Positions 1 to 8,045 of a stretch of 21,912 nt of DNA are shown here, piece by piece. Made by a program: the position numbers and the translations under genes. Source of the DNA: Bacillota bacterium (GTDB lineage Bacteria; Bacillota; GCA-003054495; Carboxydocellales; JAJZTU01); contig JAJZTU010000016.1 of NCBI GenBank assembly GCA_021848765.1, positions 1 through 21,912 on the forward strand. The letters run 5' to 3'. Numbering within the stretch: the stretch's first letter is position 1; each line of letters begins with the position of its first letter. Below the pieces are notes generated by a model. It had not been told where the DNA came from. It searched no databases and was given only the letters and a program-made list of their open reading frames with translations.

Positions 1-1
1 C

Positions 2-196
2 CGGCTGGCCATTGCATTGGGTGGGTCCACTACAGGTGAACACGGGGTGGGTCTGGTCCGCGCCGGCTATTCCCCCCTGGAGCACGGCCGGGCAGTCCAT
101 ACCATGGCCGCTGTGAAAAAGGCTCTGGACCCTAATGGCATTCTGAATCCCGGTAAGCTCTTTGTCCTGGAGGAGGAAAAAAGTAATGTTAACTAA
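2..196 (+). CDS. glcD: FAD-binding oxidase, glycolate/D-lactate oxidase GlcD-type (3' end only)
   Basis: Only the last 64 codons are in the window; the 5' part lies upstream and codons begin at base 2. The visible protein has the C-terminal signature of the FAD-linked oxidase family (GlcD, D-lactate dehydrogenase): a GEHGVG motif at codons 13-18, then the typical ending ALDPNGILNPGK. The family oxidises 2-hydroxy acids such as glycolate or D-lactate with FAD and passes electrons to an Fe-S partner. The stop codon (194-196) overlaps the start of the downstream Fe-S subunit gene by 11 nt, so the two are almost certainly one operon and one complex. Substrate cannot be settled from this fragment. 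The family assignment is firm; the symbol is a best guess. Confidence 0.9.
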   Translation, partial: RLAIALGGSTTGEHGVGLVRAGYSPLEHGRAVHTMAAVKKALDPNGILNPGKLFVLEEEKSNVN

Positions 197-1481
197 TTAC
201 CCGGATATCCTCAATCAGCTTAAAAAATGTGTGCGCTGTGGCCAATGCCGCTCGGTCTGCCCCGTTTTCGAGGAAATCCGTAAGGAGCAGGCTGCACCCA
301 GGGGCCGGGTCTTCCTGGCTCAGATGCTGCACTATGGGGAGATTGAACCCTCGGAAAAGGTAGCGCAGCATCTGAATAACTGTCTCATGTGTGAGTCCTG
401 TTCATCCGACTGTCCTTCCGGTATTCCGGTCCATAAACTCGTGGCCCTGGCCCGTTCTTATATGGCCGATCAAGGCTACCTATCCACTAAACGCGCTATT
501 TTTAAGGACTGGTGGACCCGACCCACTTTTTTAAAAGCTGCCTCTACCGCTCTGTGGGGCTATCAGAATACCGGCCTGCGTTCCCTGGTTAACGGTCTGG
601 GCCTAACCAACCTCCTCCCCGGAGACTTGCCCAAAGCGGAGAAAATTATCGGCCGGGTACCCCGGCGTTCAGCCCGAAGCCGGCTTCCTGAAATAAGCCC
701 GGCTAAAGGCAAGAAGCGCTACCGGATCGGCTACTTCCTGGGCTGTGCTACAGACCTGTTTTATCCTGAAATGGCCAAAGCCACTGTACAGGTCCTTACA
801 GAAAACGGCTGTGAGGTCGTTATCCCCCGGGAGCTCCGCTGCTGCGGGATGCCCCAAATGGCCAACGGGGCCTATGAGACCACCCTTGACCTGGCCAAGG
901 CCAATATTGAGACCTATGAACAGTTGGGCGTAGACTATATTATCACAGACTGCGGCACCTGTACCGCCACTATCGGCAGTCACGGCTATGCCGACCTGTT
1001 AAACGGTACTCCCCTGGCTGAAAAAGCCCAAGCTTTTGCCCAAAAGGTAGTGGAACTGACCACCTTCCTAACTACGAAAATCGATTTGCTCCCACCCACA
1101 TATGAACTAGGCATGAAAGTGACTTATCACGACCCCTGCCACCTTTCCAAAGCTCTAAAGATAACCGCTCAGCCCAGAAACCTGTTAAAATCCCTGCCCG
1201 GGGTACAGTTTGTAGAAATGTCCAACGCCAACAGTTGCTGTGGAGGAGCCGGGACTTTCAGCCTGACTAACTATGACCTTTCCATGAAAATACTGGATAA
1301 GAAAATGACTTCCCTCAAGGAAACCGGAGCCCGGGTACTGGCTACAGCCTGTCCCACCTGCACAATGCAGCTCAGTCACGGCATAAACTGCCATGGAATT
1401 AACTGCCGGTTGATGCATCCCGTAGAACTCCTGGCAGCAGCCTACCGGGGTAAGTCCGCCAAACCTGGAAAACTGGCGTAA
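186..1481 (+). CDS. glcF: (Fe-S)-binding protein, glycolate/lactate oxidase iron-sulfur subunit
   Basis: A 431-residue electron-transfer subunit that partners the FAD oxidase immediately upstream. Two ferredoxin-type 4Fe-4S motifs lie at C15-C18-C21-C25 and C66-C69-C72-C76. Two cysteine-rich CCG domains follow: C187, CCG at 219-221, C256/C259; then C318, CCGG at 351-354, C389/C392. This 2x4Fe-4S plus 2xCCG layout is that of GlcF and related heterodisulfide-reductase-like subunits. It would move electrons from 2-hydroxyacid oxidation to the quinone pool or an electron-transfer flavoprotein. ATG at 186 was chosen because GGAGGAGG sits at 169-176, about 9 nt ahead; an upstream TTG at 162 lies before that site and is unlikely. 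A strong hairpin terminator follows. The substrate, glycolate or D-lactate, is not resolved. Confidence 0.9.
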   Translation: MLTNYPDILNQLKKCVRCGQCRSVCPVFEEIRKEQAAPRGRVFLAQMLHYGEIEPSEKVAQHLNNCLMCESCSSDCPSGIPVHKLVALARSYMADQGYLSTKRAIFKDWWTRPTFLKAASTALWGYQNTGLRSLVNGLGLTNLLPGDLPKAEKIIGRVPRRSARSRLPEISPAKGKKRYRIGYFLGCATDLFYPEMAKATVQVLTENGCEVVIPRELRCCGMPQMANGAYETTLDLAKANIETYEQLGVDYIITDCGTCTATIGSHGYADLLNGTPLAEKAQAFAQKVVELTTFLTTKIDLLPPTYELGMKVTYHDPCHLSKALKITAQPRNLLKSLPGVQFVEMSNANSCCGGAGTFSLTNYDLSMKILDKKMTSLKETGARVLATACPTCTMQLSHGINCHGINCRLMHPVELLAAAYRGKSAKPGKLA

Positions 1482-1523
1482 ATTAAGCATTCAACCATAC
1501 AGCGGTCACTTAGGCGTATTAAA

Positions 1524-1571
1524 CCAATAGAAAAAGCACTGTCTCGCTAAAGACAGTGCTTTTTCCATTGG
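1524..1571 (+). terminator. Rho-independent terminator after the glcD-glcF operon
   Basis: A perfect 14-bp inverted repeat (1531-1544 with 1551-1564) around a 6-nt loop. It starts with AAAAAGC and ends with GCTTTTT. Outer flanks CCAATAG and CCATTGG extend the stem with a single mismatch. It lies 43 nt after the Fe-S subunit stop and before a plus-strand gene with its own ribosome binding site. Confidence 0.9.
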
Positions 1572-1661
1572 TTAGCCGCATAAACCTTAGTATGGGACTC
1601 CTATTTCCGGCTTAGAGGAATTAGTCCCTGGGAGGATACCTTGCTATGGGAGGAATTGTGG

Positions 1662-2264
1662 ATGAAAATAATCGGCCTCACCTCAGATACACACATACCT
1701 ACCAAATGCAAAGAACTCCCTCCCCAGGTGGTTTCTGTGTTTTCCTCAGTCGATTTGATTCTCCACGCCGGAGATGTGGTACTCCCTGAAACCCTGCAGC
1801 AATTGAAAAACCTAGCCCCTGTAGTTGCAGTGGCAGGAAACCACGACCGCAAAAAGAATAGATTTCCCCAACCCCTGCCCAACAAGGAAATAGTTTCTGT
1901 GGAGGGCTACTCTATTGGCCTGGTCCATGGAGATAGCATTACCGGAAATCACCCCTACATTTGGGAAAGAGCCTACTGGGCCTTTGAACAAAATCCGGTA
2001 GACATTATTATCTTTGGGCATACCCACAACCCTATGGTGCTTACCGACGGGCGGACCCTGCTTATCAACCCGGGATCACTGGGCTGCTCCCGTTATTTTA
2101 GCCAGCGCTCCTTTGCCAAACTTGTCCTGGACCAAGATGGCATAGGAGTCGAGCTTTTCTTCTTTGAACCGGGTAATGAAAAAATCAGTTTTAACTACAC
2201 CGTGAATTTCCAACCCGGTAAACTCCCCCTAACCGTCAATCAAAATCGCAAACCCTACTGGTGA
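1662..2264 (+). CDS. YfcE/MJ0936-family metallophosphoesterase
   Basis: A 200-residue single-domain calcineurin-like phosphoesterase. The metal-binding motifs are present in order: D9-x-H11 (SDTH), GD at 37-38, GNHD at 59-62, H89 in the LVHGD stretch and GHTH at 119-122. This is the compact YfcE/MJ0936 subfamily, which hydrolyses phosphodiesters in vitro with Mn or Ni but has no settled physiological substrate. It is predicted cytoplasmic, with no signal peptide or membrane segment. ATG 1662 is preceded by GGGAGG (1648-1653, 8-nt gap). A TTG at 1641 with its own GGGAGG (1630-1635) would add seven residues and is a weaker alternative. A GGGACT/AGTCCC inverted repeat (1594-1628) sits in the leader. 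The gene appears monocistronic, flanked by a terminator upstream and the DnaA-box array downstream. Confidence 0.88.
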   Translation: MKIIGLTSDTHIPTKCKELPPQVVSVFSSVDLILHAGDVVLPETLQQLKNLAPVVAVAGNHDRKKNRFPQPLPNKEIVSVEGYSIGLVHGDSITGNHPYIWERAYWAFEQNPVDIIIFGHTHNPMVLTDGRTLLINPGSLGCSRYFSQRSFAKLVLDQDGIGVELFFFEPGNEKISFNYTVNFQPGKLPLTVNQNRKPYW

Positions 2265-2288
2265 TAACACCGGCAGGGCTTGCTAAAT

Positions 2289-2569
2289 TTACTCACACTT
2301 TATTCCCATTCTACCCACAGGTTATCAATACCCCAAATACTCCTGACCCTATTTTTCCGCCTAAAACTATTCACAGGTTATCCACAGGCCAAAGGGCCGA
2401 TTTTGCCCTCCTCTGCCGGAAAGGGCGGAAACCCTTCAATGCCAGTATCTACAGGCATTTAGCCACCAAATTGTAGCTAATTTTTGCATTTGTCATCAGA
2501 TTTATAATCCCCAAGTTATCCACAGGTTTATCCAGGGTTAATTAACAGGACGTTAACCTGTAATTCACA
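2289..2569. promoter_or_regulatory. Array of DnaA-box-like 9-mers in a 326-nt gene-free stretch
   Basis: The gap 2265-2590 has no convincing gene. Two perfect TTATCCACA boxes lie at 2378-2386 and 2516-2524. Near matches on the same strand are TTACTCACA (2289), CTACCCACA (2311), CTATTCACA (2367), GTATCTACA (2445), TTATCCAGG (2528) and TAATTCACA (2561). Six of the eight end in or are followed by GG, giving an extended TTATCCACAGG consensus. Some neighbours are 11, 12, 22 or 33 bp apart, close to whole helical turns. An AT-rich stretch (about 2470-2510) and a GTTAATTAAC palindrome (2537-2546) lie inside. TTATCCACA is the established bacterial DnaA box. No dnaA, dnaN, rpmH or gyrase gene is nearby, so a DnaA-titration or regulatory cluster is more likely than the replication origin. 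Confidence 0.6.
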
Positions 2570-2590
2570 CTTTCCTAACCAGAACCGTTA

Positions 2591-3052
2591 TTACATGTTG
2601 CCTAACTCAAGTACCAAGGCTGTCTCGTCACACTTGGGAAACTTAGGACAGTCCATACATTCTTTCCATACCTTATGGGGCAAGGTGTCCATAGGTACTA
2701 TGGTGAACCCGCACCTTTCAAAAAAACCCACCTGGTAGGTCAAGGCAAATACTCGCGGAATCCCCAGAGCCCGGGCCTCTTCCACCAAGGCCTCCGCTAT
2801 ACGCCTGCCAATCCCTTGTTTGGCCAGGGCCGGGGATATGGCCAGAGCTCTAATCTCAGCCAAATCCTCCCACAAAATATGCAGTCCTCCAACACCGACT
2901 ACCTTGCCGTCAATTTCAGCCACAGTAAATTCCCGCAGCCCCTCATAAAAGGAATGCCTGGAACGGGCCAGCATCAGCTTCTGACTTGCATAATCATTAA
3001 TCAAAGCATGGATGGTCTCCACATCCCGCATTTTAGCCTTACGAATAATCAT
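2591..3052 (-). CDS. GNAT N-acetyltransferase, short ArgA/NAGS-like
   Basis: About 153 residues, a single GNAT domain that would transfer acetyl from acetyl-CoA to an amine. The order of elements resembles short clostridial N-acetylglutamate synthase-like proteins: an IRKAKMRDVETI N-terminus, WEDLAEIRALAISP before the acetyl-CoA loop, then KQGIGRRIAEALVEEA. A cysteine-containing C-terminus with CMDCPKFPKC is typical of this subgroup. A role in the first step of arginine synthesis is therefore plausible, but no arg genes are nearby. The start is uncertain. ATG 3052 fits homologues; in-frame GTG/TTG codons at 3056-3064 are better spaced from GAGGAAAGG. Starts beyond 3080 are excluded because the promoter (3087-3115) would lie inside the gene. 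Confidence 0.8.
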   Translation of the reverse strand: MIIRKAKMRDVETIHALINDYASQKLMLARSRHSFYEGLREFTVAEIDGKVVGVGGLHILWEDLAEIRALAISPALAKQGIGRRIAEALVEEARALGIPRVFALTYQVGFFERCGFTIVPMDTLPHKVWKECMDCPKFPKCDETALVLELGNM

Positions 3053-3086
3053 TGGCACCAACACCCTTTCCTCATGAATGAGGATA

Positions 3087-3115
3087 ATTATACCATGCAG
3101 TGCATAATTATTCAA
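3087..3115 (-). promoter_or_regulatory. Sigma-A-type promoter for the NAGS-like acetyltransferase
   Basis: On the minus strand, TTGAAT (3110-3115) and a perfect TATAAT (3087-3092) are separated by exactly 17 nt. The predicted start falls near 3080, inside the perfect inverted repeat CCTCAT-GA-ATGAGG (3070-3083), which could be an operator. It lies between the Lon-like gene end and the acetyltransferase start. Confidence 0.75.
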
Positions 3116-3129
3116 TCCCTGGCCCCAGT

Positions 3130-5520
3130 TTAATCACAGGTTGCTGCCATGATATCCGAAAATTCCTTGAGCTTCTTCTGAACCAAGCCGTTAACCGTAC
3201 TGTCCGGATAAGCCCCATCTGCCTGGATTTCCCCGGCAGGCACTCCGGTGAGTATTTCAATTCCTTCATGAATGCTTTTTACAGGATAAATGCGGAACAA
3301 ACCTTTACGGACTGCCTCCACAACTTCCCGTTTCAGCATCAAATTAACTACATTTTGGTGAGGTATCAGCACACCTTGATCTCCGGTAAGACCCCGGGCC
3401 TTACAAGTATCAAAAAAGCCTTCTATCTTCTGGTTAACCCCTCCGATGGGCTGGATTTCCCCTTTTTGGTTTACCGATCCTGTCACCGCCAAACCTTGTT
3501 TGACAGGAAGCCCGGAAAGGCTGGAAAGAATGGCATAAAGCTCTGTACTCGAGGCGCTGTCGCCATCCACTCCATCATACAGCTGTTCAAAACACAGGCT
3601 GGCAGCCAGGGCTAATGGGGTTTTCTGAGCAAATTTCGCACCCAGGTACCCGGAAAGAATCAACAGGCCTTTATCGTGGACTTTCCCGCTCATCCGGGTT
3701 TCCCGCTCAATATTAATAACTCCTTCCTCCCCTACAAAGGTGGAAGCGGTAATCCTGGTCGGTTTACCAAAAGCGTAATCCCCGAAATCCAGAATGGTTA
3801 GCCCATTGACTTGCCCTACCTTTTCCCCGGTAGTGTCCAGGAGAATATAACCTTTAGCCAAATGCTCTCCCAATTTCTCCTCCCACAGGTTGGAACGTCT
3901 GTCCTTTTCCTCTACTGCTTTTACCACATGTTCGGCAGTAATATACTTGCTGGACAAAATCTCAGCCCAGGCATCAGCCTCATAGAGAATTTCCACAATG
4001 TCATTAAAGCAGGTAGAAAGCTTTTCCTGGTCCTCTGCCAGCCGGGAGCTATACTCAATTACTTTAGCCACCCCGGTATTGGTAAAATGTCTTAACCCGT
4101 CCCTGTAGCAGTGTGCGCTGATAAACGCGGCCATCATTTGGATATTTTTCCGGTTTCGATCCATTTCGTCGTCGAATTCGGCTTTAATCTTGAACAGCTT
4201 TTCAAACTCTTCATCATAATGGTAAAGCGCTTGATATACCTCGGAACTGCCGGTAAGAATAACTTTCAAATCAACCGGAATAGGCTCCGGTTGAAGAGTG
4301 GCAATAACATTAGCGCCTTGGGTGTCACTGGGATTCTCAATGCGAACTTCTTTGGTGCGCAAAACCCGCTTCAAAGCCTCCCAAGCCTGGGGATGGGCTA
4401 ATACATCCTTAGCCTGGAGAATAAGATAACCCCCGTTAGCCCTATGCAGAGCGCCTGCCTTGATTTGGGTCTGATCAGTACTCAGGGAACCCAAGTCATT
4501 TTCATACTCAACCCGCCCAATCAGATTGGCAAATGTGGGGTTAGGTTCATAAATAACCGGAGCGCCTTCTGCCTCACCGCTGTCCACAAATAGGTTGACA
4601 TTATATTTGGCATAGGGGTCCTGGTGCTTTTTCTTGGCCAAAATTGCCAGAGCGCCTTCTTCCTCATCCTCAGGCTTAAAATCATCCAGGTTGTTGAGGA
4701 TATCTTCCTGTACCCCGGTCAGGAACTGTACTACCTCAGGGTATTCCTTATACTTTGCCTGGACATCAGCTATCAGGTGTCCCACAGCACACAGGGCAAT
4801 TTTGGCCTCTAACTGGCGAACCTTATCCTGGGTTTGTTTTTCCATTTTTCTGATACTGCACACAATGTCTGTAGCTTTATCCTGAACCTCTGCTGAGCGT
4901 TCCTCAATTTCCAATTGAGTAGCCTCATCCAGTTTCTCGAATTCCTCTTCACTGACAGGTTCTCCATTGACCAGCGGAAGACTCACAAAGCCGGTATTGG
5001 TTCTTTTGAGCACAAAACCCTTTTCTTGGGCCACCGCATTGAGCTCACTAAAGAGTTCCTCGCTACCCTCCTCAAGTTCCTGTAAAATCTCCCGTTTCTG
5101 GCGTTCTATATCGTCACCTTCAAAGGCCTTAGGAATCTCCACTTTCAGGGCGCTGACAAGCTCCCGGGCATCCTTACAAAACTCTTTTCCCATCCCGGCC
5201 GGCAGGCTTAGGGCCTTGGGCTGGCTCGCCCGGTTAAAATTATAGACGTAACACCAGTCTCTGGGAAGAGGCTGGGTTTTAGCTAACTCCTGTACAACCG
5301 CCTGGGCATAAGTAAGCTTACCGGTTCCAGTCAGGCCGGCCAGGAAAATATTATAACCCTGTTTTTTGATCCGGAGTCCGAATTCTACCGCCTTTTGGGC
5401 ACGGTTCTGACCGATAATTGTATCGATCGGAGCAACCTCTTCTGTAGTCTTAAAGGAAAAGCTCCTGGGGCTGCAAGCCTTGTAAAGCTTGTTCACCGGA
5501 ACCTCCGGCCATCTGTTCAT
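3130..5520 (-). CDS. Lon-like ATP-dependent protease, AAA_32/LonB-type
   Basis: A 796-residue soluble AAA+ protease of the non-canonical Lon family (AAA_32 ATPase plus Lon protease domain). Walker A is GLTGTGKL at 62-69. A long charged, probably coiled-coil insertion runs from about 115 to 300. The conserved GALHRANGGYLILQAKD block (356-372) carries the second half of the ATPase core. The C-terminal protease domain has the Ser-Lys dyad: S655 in DGDSASS and K698 in GGVNQKIEGF. It lacks the N-terminal LAN substrate domain of LonA and has no membrane anchor, unlike archaeal LonB. ATG 5520 follows AAGGAG with about 10 nt spacing. It should unfold and degrade cytoplasmic proteins; substrates are unknown. 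No neighbour suggests a specific target. Confidence 0.9.
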   Translation of the reverse strand: MNRWPEVPVNKLYKACSPRSFSFKTTEEVAPIDTIIGQNRAQKAVEFGLRIKKQGYNIFLAGLTGTGKLTYAQAVVQELAKTQPLPRDWCYVYNFNRASQPKALSLPAGMGKEFCKDARELVSALKVEIPKAFEGDDIERQKREILQELEEGSEELFSELNAVAQEKGFVLKRTNTGFVSLPLVNGEPVSEEEFEKLDEATQLEIEERSAEVQDKATDIVCSIRKMEKQTQDKVRQLEAKIALCAVGHLIADVQAKYKEYPEVVQFLTGVQEDILNNLDDFKPEDEEEGALAILAKKKHQDPYAKYNVNLFVDSGEAEGAPVIYEPNPTFANLIGRVEYENDLGSLSTDQTQIKAGALHRANGGYLILQAKDVLAHPQAWEALKRVLRTKEVRIENPSDTQGANVIATLQPEPIPVDLKVILTGSSEVYQALYHYDEEFEKLFKIKAEFDDEMDRNRKNIQMMAAFISAHCYRDGLRHFTNTGVAKVIEYSSRLAEDQEKLSTCFNDIVEILYEADAWAEILSSKYITAEHVVKAVEEKDRRSNLWEEKLGEHLAKGYILLDTTGEKVGQVNGLTILDFGDYAFGKPTRITASTFVGEEGVINIERETRMSGKVHDKGLLILSGYLGAKFAQKTPLALAASLCFEQLYDGVDGDSASSTELYAILSSLSGLPVKQGLAVTGSVNQKGEIQPIGGVNQKIEGFFDTCKARGLTGDQGVLIPHQNVVNLMLKREVVEAVRKGLFRIYPVKSIHEGIEILTGVPAGEIQADGAYPDSTVNGLVQKKLKEFSDIMAATCD

Positions 5521-5605
5521 TTGTATTCAACTCCTTTTTGCTGATGCTATATTCAATTCGACTTAATAAGCTTTTTTCCTCTACCGGATTAACAAAACCT
5601 CCAGT

Positions 5606-5644
5606 AAAAAAAGTGCCGTATCCTATTCAAGGATACGGCACTTT
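5606..5644 (-). terminator. Rho-independent terminator after the chemoreceptor gene
   Basis: A perfect 14-bp inverted repeat (5611-5624 with 5630-5643) around ATTCA. On the minus strand it is followed by a run of T (plus-strand A run 5606-5612). It lies 20 nt past the chemoreceptor stop and isolates it from the Lon-like gene. Confidence 0.88.
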
Positions 5645-5663
5645 GCTCACCGGTAATCCGGCG

Positions 5664-7805
5664 CTAAATTCTAAATCTATGTACTTGTTCCTGGAGGTCT
5701 AAAGCCATTTTGGTCAATTCCCTGGCCATCTCAGCAACTCCTTCAGCGGAGGCAAATATTTCCTCGGTTGAGGTGGATACCTCCTGAGCTGCTAAAGAGG
5801 AGGCCCCGACGCCCTCTGTAACGGCATCTACGGCTTGACTTACCATCCTGCCGCCGGCGGCCATCTGCTCTGTGGAAGCAGTGGTTTCCTCGGCAATGGC
5901 AGCAATGTTGTCCACCGCCTGGTTTACCTGCATACTACTTTCGAGGATGGAGTTGATTGCTTCGGTAATAGCAGCGATTTGCTTGCCATTCTCCGTCACA
6001 TTATCAATTATATTCCGCAGGGACACTCCTGCCCCGTTGGCCAGGTCCACGCCTTTTTCAACCTGCGCAGTCCCAATCTCCATGGAACTAATCGCGTTTT
6101 CAGTGCCCCTCTGGATGTTGGCAATCAAATTGGCTATTTCCTTGGTAGACCTGCTGCTGCGTTCTGCCAGTTTGCGCACTTCGTCAGCCACCACCGCAAA
6201 ACCTTTACCGTGCTCACCGGCCCGGGCTGCCTCGATAGCCGCGTTAAGGGCCAGCAGGTTGGTTTGTTCCGCGATATCATCAATCACCTGGATAATTTCC
6301 CCAATCTGCTGAGAATGTCCACCCAATTCCCGGATGCGGTTAGCGGTAGTAAAGACCGCCTCTTTCACCTGTTCCATTCCCTCAATGGTCTTATTCACCG
6401 CAGCGCCGCCCTCCCGGGCAGTATTCAGGTTATTTTGAGCCATCTGTTCCATGTCCTTAGTCCGCTCGGCCACTTCCCTGACCCGTTCCGCCACCATACT
6501 GGACTCCTCGGAGGTCCGGACAATATTCCTGGACTGCTCCTCAGAACCTGAGGCAATCTGTTCAACCGCCTGCAAAAGTTCTCCTACTATAGTGGACATT
6601 TCTTTCATTTTGCTGCCCTGCTCGCCACTGCTCCTGGCCAACCATTCCATGGATTCTGCTACTTCCTTGCTAGCTTCAGTGGCACCGTTGGCAGAGGAGG
6701 TCAGGGCCTCACTGGTAGCCGCTACCTGCTGAGCCCCGGCTATCACCTGGGCAATCATTTGTCGCATGCTGGCAGTCATCTCATTAAAGGTTTGGCCCAG
6801 AATTCCGATTTCGTCAGACCGGTTCACCTGGATGTCCTGAGTCAAATCCCCCCCAGCCAGGCGTTTGGCTCCTTCTACCAGCTTTTGCACAGGCCTGACC
6901 AGGCGGTTGGAGAATACCACTCCTGCAGCCCCGGCAGCTACGGCAGTAAGCAGGGCAATAACCAGCATATTATTGCGCATGCCGGCCACCTCGGCAAAGG
7001 CCTCTTTTGCATCTTGCTCTACTATTAAAGCCCAGTCAAAACCCGGCACCTGTTTGTAGGCCCCTAAAACATTGTAGTTTTGGTATCCCTGATAGGTACC
7101 TACACCGTGCTTCCCGGAGATAGCCTCCCTAAAGGCGAAGGTATCGATCTTTTCTTTAAGCACCGCCCCCGGTTTGAATTTGCTCTCGGTAATAAAGGAA
7201 CCTTCTTTGTTAACTATGTATACCTCTCCGGTTTGGCCGAACTCATCCAGCTTAAGCTTATTGTTTAGTTCCTTCAGGCCCACTGTGACTATAACCACCC
7301 TGGAGGGCTTTCCGGCAGTATCCAAAACCGGAGCAGCAGCCACTACAATGGGATTGCCGGTAGCTTTGGAGATCAGGACATCCGAAAAACTGGCTTTACC
7401 CTCCATGGCCGTCTTGTAATACTGGCGTCCGGAAACGTCAATACCCGCTAATTTGGGCAGTGATCCCACCAAGCTTTTGCCCTGGTTATCAGCAATAACT
7501 ATAGCCTCGATAGTGGGAAACTGTTTTACAACCTGCACCAAATACCCGTACAATTGACCCATATCATTTGAGCGGACCTCATTCCCGGAGGCGATAAACT
7601 TAGCATTGCCCATTCTCTCATCCAGCCAGTTGACCACTATTTGTGCCTGGATATCCGCTATTTTATCCAGATCGGCTAAAACTTTATGCTCAATAGCATC
7701 TTTACTCTGATAGTAGTTGAGGATACTTACCACAAATACGGGTACCATGGCTACCAACAAAAATACTGCCAAAGTTCTGTACAGCAAACTCTTTTTTAGA
7801 AACAC
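5664..7805 (-). CDS. Methyl-accepting chemotaxis protein with dCache-type sensor
   Basis: A 713-residue transmembrane chemoreceptor. TM1 is about 10-31, the extracellular sensor about 35-275, TM2 about 279-299, HAMP about 300-352, then the cytoplasmic signalling coiled coil. The highly conserved hairpin tip is at about 511-550 (EQTNLLALNAAIEAARAGEH, then VADEVRKLAERS). The sensor has double-Cache features such as GNPIVVAAAPV at 150-160, a fold that usually binds amino acids, organic acids or other small ligands. The tip binds CheW/CheA and so controls flagellar or twitching bias. There is no C-terminal CheR-tethering pentapeptide. The start is GTG at 7805, preceded by AAGGGG about 10 nt away. 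Expression is evidently set by the c-di-GMP riboswitch upstream. No che genes are in the window, so it is an orphan receptor gene. Confidence 0.95.
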   Translation of the reverse strand: MFLKKSLLYRTLAVFLLVAMVPVFVVSILNYYQSKDAIEHKVLADLDKIADIQAQIVVNWLDERMGNAKFIASGNEVRSNDMGQLYGYLVQVVKQFPTIEAIVIADNQGKSLVGSLPKLAGIDVSGRQYYKTAMEGKASFSDVLISKATGNPIVVAAAPVLDTAGKPSRVVIVTVGLKELNNKLKLDEFGQTGEVYIVNKEGSFITESKFKPGAVLKEKIDTFAFREAISGKHGVGTYQGYQNYNVLGAYKQVPGFDWALIVEQDAKEAFAEVAGMRNNMLVIALLTAVAAGAAGVVFSNRLVRPVQKLVEGAKRLAGGDLTQDIQVNRSDEIGILGQTFNEMTASMRQMIAQVIAGAQQVAATSEALTSSANGATEASKEVAESMEWLARSSGEQGSKMKEMSTIVGELLQAVEQIASGSEEQSRNIVRTSEESSMVAERVREVAERTKDMEQMAQNNLNTAREGGAAVNKTIEGMEQVKEAVFTTANRIRELGGHSQQIGEIIQVIDDIAEQTNLLALNAAIEAARAGEHGKGFAVVADEVRKLAERSSRSTKEIANLIANIQRGTENAISSMEIGTAQVEKGVDLANGAGVSLRNIIDNVTENGKQIAAITEAINSILESSMQVNQAVDNIAAIAEETTASTEQMAAGGRMVSQAVDAVTEGVGASSLAAQEVSTSTEEIFASAEGVAEMARELTKMALDLQEQVHRFRI

Positions 7806-7894
7806 CCAAGCACACCCCTTCCGTCTAAACTGTCTTTAAAACCCTGAAGAGTCCAAGAAAAACCCCAAACAGCTCCCCCTTTCTGAAAAGTTTT

Positions 7895-7935
7895 AAAAAA
7901 GATTACCATTCTTCCAGGCACCTGAAAGAATGGTA
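7895..7935 (-). terminator. Riboswitch expression-platform terminator
   Basis: On the minus strand a 15-bp stem with one mismatch (7921-7935 with 7904-7918) and a 2-nt centre is followed by AATCTTTTTT. It lies 20-25 nt after the c-di-GMP aptamer and 90 nt before the chemoreceptor start, the expected position for ligand-controlled termination. Whether c-di-GMP turns the gene on or off is not evident by eye. Confidence 0.8.
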
Positions 7936-7954
7936 CAACTTTCACATTCCCTCT

Positions 7955-8036
7955 TCCGGCAGCCTGGCAGTCGTAGCCTGCTAAACAGACCTTAGACCCA
8001 TAGCTTTGCGTCCTCAGTTTTCACTGAATTTGCCTT
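7955..8036 (-). promoter_or_regulatory. Cyclic di-GMP-I (GEMM-I) riboswitch aptamer
   Basis: Read on the minus strand, the leader contains the GEMM-I landmarks in order. AAGGCAAA (8029-8036) opens the aptamer. CAGT-GAAA-ACTG forms P2 with a GNRA tetraloop (8015-8026). GACGCAAAGC (8003-8012) holds the ligand-binding core. GGGTCTAAGG (about 7991-8000) follows, and the P3 return strand ends in GGCTGCC (7958-7964). This class is established to bind c-di-GMP and commonly controls motility, chemotaxis and surface genes. Here it precedes a terminator hairpin and then the chemoreceptor gene. The rest of the 352-nt gap is promoter (8046-8073) and a leader without further signal. Confidence 0.95.
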
Positions 8037-8045
8037 TTACAGAAT

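Noticed and set aside
2261..2476. Open frames of 60-71 codons after the phosphoesterase
   Set aside because: They overlap the DnaA-box array, use two frames at once, lack a good ribosome binding site and resemble no protein.
2265..2590. Chromosomal replication origin
   Set aside because: DnaA boxes are present, but there is no dnaA, dnaN, recF, rpmH or gyrase gene beside them, which Firmicute origins have. A DnaA-box cluster is the safer reading.
3100..3615. 171-codon plus-strand frame opposite the Lon-like protease end
   Set aside because: It is antisense to the catalytic Lon domain and has no family resemblance or start signal.
5835..6551. 238-codon plus-strand frame opposite the chemoreceptor
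   Set aside because: It is a shadow of the strongly conserved chemoreceptor signalling domain, with no ribosome binding site and low-complexity composition.
7904..7935. Free-standing operator palindrome, or terminator of the acetyltransferase gene
   Set aside because: Its place after the c-di-GMP aptamer and the T run on the minus strand make a riboswitch terminator the better explanation.
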